The notes beneath the pieces were generated by a model. It did no database searches, was not told where the DNA came from, and was given only the letters and a program-made list of their open reading frames with translations. The position numbers and the translations under genes are program-made. Shown in pieces: positions 44,225 to 54,672 of a DNA stretch of 64,000 bases (the stretch's first letter is position 1; every line of letters starts with the position of its first letter). Source of the stretch: Humulus lupulus (lineage: Eukaryota; Streptophyta; Magnoliopsida; Rosales; Cannabaceae); NCBI RefSeq assembly GCF_963169125.1, contig NC_084802.1:110922903-110986902 (forward strand). Reading direction: 5' to 3'.

Positions 44225-47200
44225 GTGACTGGCACACTCTTAACCATTTGTGGAGGCCTGCACCTCGCAGGAAATAGCGGAAAGGCCAGGGAACGATACG
44301 CTCGGACTCTGCGCCACGACCAGGACATCGAGATGATGACTGTGGAGGACCGCGCACCAAAAAAGGCTCGGTCAGAGGAGGGCGAGATAACCTTATCTGA
44401 TAGTGATGCCCAACACGTCCGGTTCCCACATTCCGATCCGCTGGTCGTGGATATCCAAATGGCCAACATGATGGTGAAGAGAGTGCTGGTCAATACAGGA
44501 AGTTCGGTGAATATCCTGTATAAGTCTTCACTGGAACGCATGAAACTGTCCGTTAAGGACCTGGAGCCTTGCAACCAAACAATATACGGCTTCTCTGGAG
44601 AGGGACTCGCCCTCGCCGGATCGATCAAACTACCAGTGACGACAGGTACAGCGCCTGCTACCAGGACATTACTCGCTACTTTTGTGGTAGTCGATTGTCC
44701 TTCGGCGTACAATGCCGTCATTGGAAGGCTTATACTGGTTGACCTATGGGCCGTCATCTCTATGTGGCACTTAGCCATGAAGTTCCCGACAGACGCAGGG
44801 GTAGGACACATGTTGGGGAACCAGAGGGAAGCCAGAGAGTGCTACAACGCCTCAGTTACGAAGGCGAAAAAGGGAACATCAAAGAGCACTACCTCCGATA
44901 GGTTGCAAATGGCAATTGATACACAAGCCCAATCCGGTGATGAGGTCACCAAATAGGGTGTTGCCCAAAGGGAGGATAGAGATCTAGATCCTCGCTTTGG
45001 GGATTTTGAAGAGAACGTTGGACCCGTCGAGGACCTGGAAGAGGTCCAACTCGACAAAAAAGACTCGACCAGAGTTGTGAAGGTCAGGAAAAACTTAGAA
45101 CCAACAACGAAGCATGCACTGGTGGAATTTTTGCGAAAGAACCAGGAAGTCTTTGCCTGGTCGCACAAAGACATGGCCGGGATAGACCCTGCGGTTATCA
45201 GCCATGTCCTGAACATAGACAAGACATTTCCACCCGTGCAACAAAAAAGAAGGCTGCTCGATAAGGATCGGTCGAGAGCCTTAAAAGAGGAAGTTGAAAG
45301 ATTAAAGGAGAATAGGTTCATCAGGGTGGCATTTTATCCATCGTGGGTCTCCAATCCAGTGCTGGTTCCCAAGCCTAACGGCAAATGGCGAACCTGCGTG
45401 GATTTTACAGACCTCAATAAAGCCTGCCCAAATGATTGCTTCCCACTCCCAAGAATCGACCAGCTGGTCGATGCTACCGTAGGACACGTGATCCTCTCGT
45501 TCATGGATGCATATTCGGGCTATAATCAGATTAGCATGCATCCCCCTGACGAGGATCACACCAGCTTTCGGACCGATACGGGCTTATACTGTTATAAAGT
45601 AATGCCCTTCGGACTGAAAAACGCAGGTGCAACTTACCAGCGGCTAGTCAACCACATGTTTAAAGAGCTGATCGGAGTAAACATGGAGGTGTACGTGGAC
45701 GACATGCTGGCAAAGTCTAAAAAGGCAGAAGGACATGTGAAGGATTTACAAGAATGTTTTGATGTATTGAACAAGTACCAAATGAAACTAAATCCTCTCA
45801 AATGTTCCTTCGGAGTTGGATCAGGGAAGTTTTTGGGGTTCATTGTAAATTCAAGAGGAATCGAGGCCAACCCCGACAAAATAAAAGCCCTGATCGACAT
45901 GAAATTGCCAGAGAGAATCAAAGATGTGCAAAGTCTAACCGGGAGAATCGCAGCCCTGAGTAGATTTATTTCGAAGTCAACGGACAAGTGTGTCCCTTTT
46001 TTCAATCTACTCAGGGGCAATAAGAAGTTTGAATGGACAGGAGACTGCGAGCAAGCTTTTTAGGCCTTGAAGACTCACATGGCACAGCCTCCCGTTTTAT
46101 CCAAGCCGATCGAGGGGGAAACTTTGTTCATTTACCTGGCGATCACGGAAGTTGCTGCTAGTGCGGTACTAGTACGCGAGGAAGAAGGCGTACAAAAAGC
46201 GGTCTACTATGTCAGCAAGAGGCTGATTGGGGCAGAACTGAGATATCCGCTCATTGAAAGGCTAGCATATTGCTTAATCCTGGCCTCAAGGAAGCTACGT
46301 CCTTACTTTCAGGCCCATCCTATCACAGTGCTAACCGACCAGCCCCTTCAGCAAGTCCTCCAAAAGCCAGAGGCGGCTGGGCGCTTATTAAAACGGGCAG
46401 TCGAACTAGGGCAATTCGATATCACATATTCACTGCGAGCAGCAGTAAAGGGACAAGTCTTGGATGATCTTATTGCAGAGTTCACCGAACTCCCAGACAG
46501 CGAACAGTGCGAACAGCCTAGTGCGCCTGGGCCTCAAGAGAAAGCTCATTCGTGGAAATTATTCACGGATGGATCGTCCAATGAATCCCACGCAGGAGTG
46601 GGAATGATATTGATAACGCTGGAAGGGCATTGATTTCACTGCGCCATTAGGTTCGACTTCATCGCATCAAACAACGAAGCCGAATACGAAGCCCTCCTCG
46701 CTGGACTGAGAATGGCCAAAGACATGGGCATAAAGACACTTGATATTTACAGTGACTCACAGCTGGTGGTGAATCAAGTTCTAGGGGAATATCAAGCGCG
46801 AGGCTTAAAAATGGTGGCCTACTTGAATAAAACCAAAGACCTGCTAGCCTATTTCACGAAGTATACCCTCCAGCAGATACCGCGAGATCAGAATTCAAAT
46901 GCAGATGCCTTAGCCAAACTCGCGAGCGCGAAAGATGCTGACACTTTGAACATTGTGCCAGTAGAAAGATTAAGCGAGCCAAGCATACAAGCAGTTGAAG
47001 CCAGTATGGAAATACGAATGGAGAATACGTGGATGGCGCCTTACTTGGAGTATCTGACAAAAGGTGTGTTACCATCAGATAGAAACAAGGCAAGAACTCT
47101 ACAAAGGCGGGCCGCTAGGTACATACTGGTCGATAGTGTCATGTACCGAAGAGGATATTCCATGCCACTACTCAGGTGTGTTACACCAGAAAAAGCTAAG

Positions 47201-48265
47201 GAACTAATGAAAGAGGTGCATGAAGGCTTCTGTGGAGATCACGCTGGGGGGCAGAGTTTGGCAAAGAAAATTCTAAGGCAAGGTTACTTCTGGCCAACTA
47301 TGAACGAGGATTTGATGGAATTTGTGCGAAGATGTGATAAGTGTCAAAGGTTCTCCAAAATTCCACGAGCAGCCCCAAACGAGTTGAAACAGATGCAAAG
47401 TCTGTGGCCTTTTGCGGTATGGGGGATAGACTTGATTGGATCCTTGTGCACGGGAAAAGGTGGAGTGAAGTACGCAGTTGTGGCAGTTGATTACTTCACT
47501 AAATGGGCCAAAGCTGAACCACTCGCTACCATAATGACCAAGAAAGTTCTTGACTTTGTCATCAAGAACATTGTTTGCTGGTATGGTTTGCCCCGAAAGA
47601 TAGTTTCAGACAACGGAACCCAATTTGACAGCGACTTATTCACCGACTTCTGCGAAAGGCACGAAATTATTAAAAGCTTTTCGTCAGTTGCGCATCCCCA
47701 AGCAAATGGGTAGGTCAAGGCCGTAAATAAAACCCTTAAAGACACCCTGAAGAAGAGGCTTGAAGATGCTAAAGGAGCATGGCCAGAGCAGCTGCCTGAA
47801 GTCCTCTGGTCGTATAGAATGTCTCACCGAACAGCGACAGGTCATACCCCATTTTCCTTGGCCTACGGATATGAGGCTATGTTACCTGTCGAGTTAGAAC
47901 CCCCCTCACATTGACGCCTAACATACGACCAGGACCGGAATAGCCATCTGATGATGGAGTCCCTAGACTCAATTGATGAGCTACGAGAAAAAGCCCAACT
48001 CCGAGTTGCTGCATACCAGCAAAAGGTCGCCCGGTACTTTAACTCAAGAGTAAAAGAAAGAAAATTCAACGTCGGTGACTTGGTGCTACGACGAGTTTTC
48101 TTGAATACCCGCGACCCCACTGCTGGAGTACTCGGACCTAATTGGGAAGGACCTTACCAGATTGAAGAAGTCCTTCATCCGGGCACCTACAAACTTGCAC
48201 GCCTAAACGAAGATCTCGTTCCACGTTATTGGAACGGAGAACACCTGCGCAAGTACTATCAGTGA
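44225..48265 (+). pseudogene. pol of the Tat element (PR-RT-RH-aRH-IN)
   Basis: Protease (VLVNTGSSVNILY, where the catalytic DTGSS is NTGSS, so Asp is lost). RT with WRTCVDFTDLNKACPNDC, MPFGLKNAGATYQRL and the active site VYVDDML. RNase H, then archaeal-type RNase H ([39 protein letters not shown]). Integrase with HHCC finger (DKCQRFSKI) and catalytic core ([14 protein letters not shown]). The frame stays open from 42723 to 48265 except for stops: 44954, 46061 and 47711 (TAG), 46631 and 47912 (TGA). No frameshift is needed. The last domain ends at GEHLRKYYQ, with no chromodomain. Confidence 0.87.
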
Positions 48266-48952
48266 ACAGTACTTTTTAAAGGACTGGCTTGTATTAAATT
48301 TTATTTTTTACAAGTTTTGAAAAAAGGGTTGGCCACGTTGTATGGCTAATCGCTTATAAATGTAAGATCCTTTTTTTAGGGATCACTCGTAAAGACATGT
48401 TTAGTCCATTTTTAATACAAGATTATAAGGGACTGTGCGCAGCCAGTCATTCTTGCCAACCTTTGTAAATTTATTTTTACAAGTACTTGTTCATTATGTG
48501 TGTTGTTTTGCTGTATTACAAGTATTACGTTTCCTACCGAGCAGAAATGTTCGAATAGGTCGAGGTCAAGGCAAGTGACCCAGGACCTAAAGCATCTCGA
48601 TCACTTGGGGGGCATATAAGGCACATTGATAGCAAAGCGTACCATGAGGTATGTAAACACATGAACAAAATAAGTGAAAGCATGCTAGGGTACTTAGAGT
48701 ATTTTTCAAAATTCATATTTTGTTAAATCAAACCAAAGTACTATGCTAAGTTCGGTCATACGGACAGATGTTATAGTAAATGAAAATATTATAACATTGT
48801 AAGGCAATCTTTTACACCGCAAGCATCACTGCTTGAATGTAATTGTTTGAATAAAAGAAAAGTTTGCTGCCCATGCAACAAATCCAAAAAAGATAGTCTT
48901 TACATCACGACCCGTGGGTCGTGTAATTAAAGAAAAATAAAAGAAAATAAGT
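48266..48952. other. Spacer between pol and the antisense gene
   Basis: Noncoding sequence of the Tat element after the pol stop. It must hold the 3' end of the convergent antisense transcript. No polyadenylation signal was assigned. Confidence 0.5.
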
Positions 48953-51592
48953 TTAAGGAGCGGCAGGAGCAGGAGGGTCTTGCTCAGCAGTTTGGTTGGC
49001 CTCATCTTCAACAACTCCTCCTTCCTCTGTGCCAGCGGCTAGCTGGGTGCTTGGGGAAGCAGGGATCCTTGCTCTTTCCTCTTCTTCGGCCAATCGAGCA
49101 GTGCAGCGGGCCAATTCAACATTCCTGATATCTTCTGAAAGATAGTTGAAGTTGGCACCCTGGTTGTGTTTCCAGAAGTTATAGAAACACTGGAGCGTCG
49201 CATTCTTATACCTTTCCAGGTTCTTGGAGTTGTCAAGCTTTAGTTGCTCTATTTGGCCCTCAAGATCAGCCACGGCCTTGTCCTTGGCAAGATTCTCCTC
49301 TATAAGTCTCTTGCATTCGCGATATTGGACTCGGCTGGCCTCCTGGTACTCCTCCCTCTGCTTCCTCAAAGTTGCCTTTGAAGCTTCAACCTCTACCACC
49401 TTTGCCACCGCAGCGTCCTTCTGCTGGGTGACCGCCTCCAACTCCCCGGCATGCCTGGCTTCTGCAGCCTGAAGCTCCTCTGCAGCTTTTGCTTGGTACC
49501 TCTCGATGGCCTTTGCCCGAGCCTGGTCGATGGTAGCCTGGGCACGGGTACGAGCAGCAATTGCGGTCAGCAAGGCCTGTGGACAAAGGATGAAGTTAGA
49601 ATTTGTTGCAAAGAATAAAAGACTAAGGCCAAAGAAATAAGAAACACTTACGCTGGCCATTTCGTTTAGGGCCCTGTTCAAAATTTGGTCGACCCCCATT
49701 TTCTCTGCCTCAGCCATCGCATCCTTACAACAATTGTACTTCACGATGTGTGCAAGGCGGTCCTTGGCCGCTCGCAGGGCCCAGTTCGAAAGTTTGGCCC
49801 CAAGAGCTTCGTCCCGCTGGGTCTGTTCTTTGGCGGCTGCAGGTGGAGGGTTCGTCGTAGCAGGCGGGGTTTCCTTTTCGACATGAGCTGAAGGCTGGGC
49901 AGAATTTTGCCCAGTTGGCGCATTCTTGGGAGGATCTTCTATTCGACTCTTCTTGGCAGGAGGTCCTTGGCTCGATTCGCCGTTATGCCTCCTGGATGTC
50001 TTTTGCCGAACCAGAGGAACTTCTTCTTCCTCCTCGGCCTGATATAGATCGAATACGTTGGGAGTGGACATATCTGCATACAAGTAAACATATGCAAATG
50101 ATAAGATAAAGGCAGATAAGAATTATTTACAAAATAGAAAAGAGGTCACAAAGTTTAATACCCGAGCTACAACTACTGGTCGCTATACTATTGACTCTAT
50201 TAGTCACACACTCACTATCTGGCACGAAGAAGTCCGGCCCTAGATTTGGAGTATACGTAAAGTTGCCCTCCCCGTCAAACAAGTGACAGGGAATTGGCAA
50301 GCTATTTAAAAGCGAAATAAATGTACTGTTTTCATCGGAGGATTCCCCCAAGTCCACAACAGATTCTGTTGCCTTTTGTTTCCCCTTGCCTTGGGGTGCA
50401 GAAGGCCTCTCTGCGGAAGGATTGCCAGTGGGTTCCCTGATTGTAACCCCCGTCGGCCTCCTTTGCGGAGGGGACGCAGGAGGTTGCTGCTCGGGAACCC
50501 CCTCGGCAGTGGCATCGACTACCACGGGTCCTCTTGTTTCATGGCGAGGAGCCAGGAGGCCAGATAGCCTCAAATTTTCATCAGTAACTAGGGACTTGAC
50601 GCTTTTTTCTGCGTCTGTCATCCTGGCCAGCGCGGTGGACCTCAACACCATGTCTGGTGTTAGGGTCGGACGTAACCATGGGCCTAAAAGACAAAGTATA
50701 CTTTAAGAAAAATGAAAGGAAATTTGCTGATGGAAAGTATCGACCAGTAAAAACAGCATTTACCTCCTCGGGCGAAGGCCAGGTTGTTGCTGGTCATGTC
50801 CGGAGTAAGGAAGTACTCCCTGCTGTACTGCCCCACGTTGGATATGTGCGTGGTGTCACTCAGGAACGTACGATTCATCTCCTGGTGACAAAGGTGGAAG
50901 AAACCCGTCCCATACTGTTGAGGGTTGGACTTGAGGTCGAAGAGATAATTGACCTCATGGGGGGTAGGTTCTGGCCATTTTTTAAGCTTATACAGGATAT
51001 AGAGTGCGGCCAGCATTCTATATCCATTCAGAGTAATTTGGAAGGGGGCGACACCAAAATAGTCGGCCACCCCCTGATAAAAAGGATGTAGAGGGAGGGT
51101 AGCCCCCGCCTCTATATGATACCTAGACCAAGCACTATAAACACCTCCGGGAAGGTTAGCCCTCTGGTTTGCAGCAGGAATCTTGAGATTGACCCCTGTG
51201 AGAGGATACTTCCTAAGGTAGTTGGCAAGCATCCGTGGAGTCACTTGGCTGGTCGGGGAGAGATACCACTCGACATCAGGCAGATTCTGATGACGAGGAC
51301 GGGCTCTAGTTTGGATATTAAGGTCAGGAGCAGGATTTTCTCGACCACTGGTCGAAGGAACCCTAGCCTGTGAATTAGGCTGGGCAGGAGAGTTTGGGCT
51401 ATCTTCGGAGTCAGGTCTTTTCTTGCCTAAGGATTTAGAACGGGCCATTTGAGGAGGAGATGGGCGAGGTCTAGGATAAGATCGTGAGAAAGGGATCTCG
51501 TGAATTTTGTCGGTCGGTTGTTCTTCGCCTTCGAGCAGCTGGGCAAGAAGATCGTCGTCGATGGGCCGTTCACCTCCCCACAAATCTGGCAT
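48953..51592 (-). CDS. Antisense extra gene of the Tat element, four coding exons
   Basis: Exons 51592-50764, 50683-50162, 50073-49652 and 49576-48953 join in phase to 798 codons plus a stop. Introns are 80, 88 and 75 nt with GT-AG ends (GTAAATG, GTATTA, GTAAGT donors; TTTTAG, TGCAG, CCACAG acceptors). Residues about 100-235 (LPGGVYSAWSRYHIEAGATL, LPLHPFYQGVADYFGVAPFQ, GYRMLAALYILY) look like the plant Transposase_28 domain, called putative gypsy-type transposon. A Pro/Ser-rich linker follows, then a long coiled coil (about 597-715) and an acidic tail. No premature stop is present, unlike gag-pol. Extra antisense ORFs are known in Tat elements, and their function is unknown. If the leader-exon ATG is used, the product gains three residues. 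Confidence 0.78.
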
Positions 51593-51598
51593 TAAAGT

Positions 51599-52200
51599 CT
51601 GCAAACAGAAGAATGGGGAGGTGAGGATAGAAATTTTTTAAGGCTTTTTAGAATAACGCTGGTCGAGTATAAAAGTTAAGCTTTTATACAGCAGCATTCT
51701 AACAAAAAGCTAAAAATTTTCACACGAACAGTTTGAGAAATGGATCAAAGGGTGAAAGCAAAAAGATTTTCATGAAAGTTTTTTCAACTCCCCTTAGGGC
51801 GGGAAAAACCTATTTTTCGGCTGGCCTAAAAATCGAATTTTTACTTCGGTTTTACGTCCTAAAAAATATGATCCCAACTATCAAACTGACTCGTAACATT
51901 TTTTCACCCACAAGACATTCTACTGACAAGCATCTCAACCCAGAAGTAGATAAAATCAACAGTTAAACATACATCAACATGCATTACAAGAATACGAGAC
52001 GTAAAGATTCAAAGACTTACCATAAAGAAGGTCGAGAAGATAGGCAAGAGTTTTCGGAGATCAGTGAACTTTCGAGCTGAGTCTTAAGAATGCAGAAGAA
52101 CGGTCTCCAGAAGAAAACGGAAGCTCTGGTTTTAGGGTTTCTTGAAAGAGTAATGGCGTGTGTAAAAAGGAAAAGGGAACTTCAGAGATGTTATATATAA
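51599..52200 (-). promoter_or_regulatory. Promoter, leader exon and leader intron of the antisense gene
   Basis: A minus-strand TATA box TTATATATAA lies at 52191-52200. The leader reads like a plant 5' UTR (AAACCCTAAAACC, CT-rich) and has no ATG until one at 52023-52021. That ATG sits at an exon end, ATG then GTAAGTC. The acceptor TTTGCAG is at 51605-51599, giving a 422-nt intron. Splicing puts that ATG in frame with the ATG at 51592. Confidence 0.6.
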
Positions 52201-52420
52201 GTTTGTCTGTGGCATTAAAAAGGATTAATCATCAGTTTCCCCTTTTTCGAAGTATGGGGAAGCGGGATAGCCGTCGAATTATTACTGGGGAAGCGAAAAG
52301 ACATGATTAGACAAGAGTAGGTTGCTTTTTCCAAGAACACACGAAGGGTTCTGGCACGTATGGCGGGGTCACCGAAGGGTCGTTTCCTCAAAAGTTTATT
52401 TATTGCTCGTAAAAAAATAA

Positions 52421-52434
52421 ACTTGGGGGGCAAA
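52421..52434 (+). other. Polypurine tract of the Tat element
   Basis: ACTTGGGGGGCAAA immediately before the 3' LTR. Confidence 0.75.
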
Positions 52435-53025
52435 TGTTATCCAAAAAACTGGCATAGATGATGTGGCAAGTGATTCCTGGACACGTGGCTGACACTTGGA
52501 GGAACTCTGCTAGGACATCGACCAGAAGGCACATTATGAGCAGTAGGCGGCTTAGTCTTACCTGCGACCAGTCTGGTCGATGGTTCCACATGCAACATGA
52601 TGTTTTCATAAAGATCTTTGTAAATCCCGAAATTGACTCCCACAATCTCTTGAATATCCGATTATTTAGGAAAGAATATCTGTAACAAATTCCTGTAATC
52701 CCCCTTGAGCCTATAAATAGAGAAAGATAGCTCAAGGAGAGGACTTTTGGCTTTTGAATTATTTGAGACTAGAGTAATTCGATCTGTGATATTGTATTGT
52801 TCTTCAGAGGTTAGTGAAACTCATTGAACCCTAGTTCTTTGATCACTCCTTTGACTCTCATATCAATAACAATCTAAGTGGATGTAGGTTATTACCAGAC
52901 TCTGGGGCCGAACCACTATAAAATATTGTGTTCTTATTATTTTCGCTATTACGTTCATTTCAACGCATTCACCTACATCAAGCGTATTTTGACTCCGTGT
53001 CAGTTGGCCAAAATCAGGGTCAACA
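52435..53025 (+). repeat. 3' LTR of the Tat element
   Basis: 591 bp, the same ends as the 5' copy, followed by TAGGA. About 98% identical to the 5' LTR by my count. Confidence 0.92.
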
Positions 53026-53030
53026 TAGGA

Positions 53031-54652
53031 ATCACAAGTATTTCTCAACACATGAGAACTTGGATTATGGTATGAGAATGACTAGAATAAAGAAGAAGAA
53101 AGAAATCTGATATGTGTAGTGTATTGTGTTCTTGTATATCTTTTTCTTCTCTTTATTCTATATCATATATATAGAGATATTTCTATTACCTTATTATTCC
53201 TAATAATAATAGTAATATGATAATAATATCATAATGATGATAGAATTTGATTTAGGTAAATATCTAACTTACCAAATTTGAAAAAATTATTTTCAAATTA
53301 TTAATTAATTAAATAAATAAATAAAATAAAAACAACACTGATACAATATCAGTAGACTGATACACGCATGGCACAGTCTGTGGATTGTGTCATGCGTGAA
53401 CTTCTATATCTCTTTTCAGGGATATTGTATTTTTCTTTTATTTATTTATTTAACTAAAATCAATCTTCCACAAAATAAGGTATTTAACTTTTTAATGAAA
53501 AGATAACAACTATATTTCAAAATTTAAATTTTAAATTCAAAATTCAAAATTCAAATTGATGATCATCATTTTCATCATCTTTTAAAATTCAATAAATCAA
53601 AAACTATTTTTGACTTACCAATTTTATTTTCTCCCACTCAAATAAAATAATTAATTTCAAAAATTTATTTATTTATATATATGAATTTCGAAAATTACAT
53701 ATTTCAATTAATAAATATATTTTTGAAAATTAATAATTAATTCTAAATTAATTATTCAACCTCAGTTATCATATAATTGCATACTTGACCCTGAAGAATA
53801 AAATTCTTTGCAAATTCTCAAATTACAATTTTACCCTTGTATCAACTTTAACGTGTTGATAGAGCCAACCTGGGGGTCTATAATATCAAGCTCCAATAAA
53901 TATTAGATCATTAATTAAAGCTCTTTGATTAAATAATCATATTTATTAATCTCATGGTTACTCCACTATAAATATGAGATTGAGCTCTTCATAATTATAG
54001 ACATATATTTACTAAGTACTTTATTAAAGAACAAAGTGTCCATTGATATAATCATTACATACAACGTTAATCCTCTATTAATGGTTCATAATTAAAAGGG
54101 AATACAATTATCGTTTTACCCTTTTAGCTATATGTTGTTCCTAGAGTACCATTGACTTTACTAGTGAAGGTTGTGTCACAACAAGTTTGCAACGTGAGCG
54201 CTCATAACCTTTTCAGTTCCAAAAGCTGAACCAATTAGGAACTATTATTTAATCTATAAGAAGGTATAGATTCCATATCTGTTAAACTGCGTCCCCAACC
54301 ATATATATCACTATATATAAAGTACCTTCACTAAAGTATCCTACTACACTAGTGACCCGGATCTAGGTCACTTGTATTCATAATACTAGTGGACCGTACT
54401 AGCAGTAATTAATCTAAAGATTCTATAACTTTATTTTACTGGGAACTGTTTTAAGTTTATTATCTTAATCTCGATCCTCTCATACCAATATGAGATTAAG
54501 ACCACATAGATAAACTTTGGAATTTTTTGATATTTACTTAATATTATCAATATAATATTGGACATAGTCTATATTTAATAATTCAATTCAATTATTTATT
54601 TCATTTAAAACATTTGTCAAATACAATTGCTTTAAGGGCACTATTCCCAACA
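53031..54652 (-). repeat. 5' LTR of the Angela-like element, main part
   Basis: On the minus strand it starts TGTTGGGAATAGTGCCC at 54652 and runs to the Tat insertion at 53031. The sequence (ATGGTTGGGGACGCAGTTTA, GGAATCTAT and others) is homologous to the LTR at 59365. It contains a strong hairpin at 53363-53398. Confidence 0.75.
53363..53398. repeat. Inverted-repeat hairpin in the Angela-like LTR
   Basis: CACGCATGGCACA and TGTGTCATGCGTG pair over 13 positions with one G-T mismatch around a 10-base loop. Confidence 0.75.
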
Positions 54653-54672
54653 ATTGGGTCAGACAAGCGTAT

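Larger units (their letters stand above)
41398..53025 (+). mobile_element. Tat-lineage Ty3/gypsy element with an antisense extra gene
   Basis: 11,628 bp, flanked by the 5-bp duplication TAGGA (41393-41397 and 53026-53030). LTRs are 591 bp each and differ at 12 positions by my count. Order: gag, protease, RT, RNase H, a second (archaeal-type) RNase H and integrase on the plus strand, then an antisense spliced gene before the 3' LTR. The double RNase H, lack of chromodomain and extra gene are typical of the Tat clade. It is inserted in the 5' LTR of the Angela-like element. Confidence 0.9.
35003..54652 (-). mobile_element. Angela-like Ty1/copia element, host to several later insertions
   Basis: The 5-bp duplication ATTGG flanks it (34998-35002 and 54653-54657). 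The minus-strand LTR start TGTTGGGAATAGTGCCC (54652) is of the Angela/BARE type. The words GACACTTGATAGGCTTCAA occur in both its left-hand (about 35240) and right-hand (about 41245) LTR remnants. The interior is strongly decayed. It contains a Cassandra-type solo LTR, a MULE-like element and a Tat element. Confidence 0.75.

Noticed and set aside
50657..51091. 144-codon plus-strand frame opposite the antisense gene
   Set aside because: Composition is that of a complement of coding sequence, and it crosses an intron of the better supported minus-strand gene.
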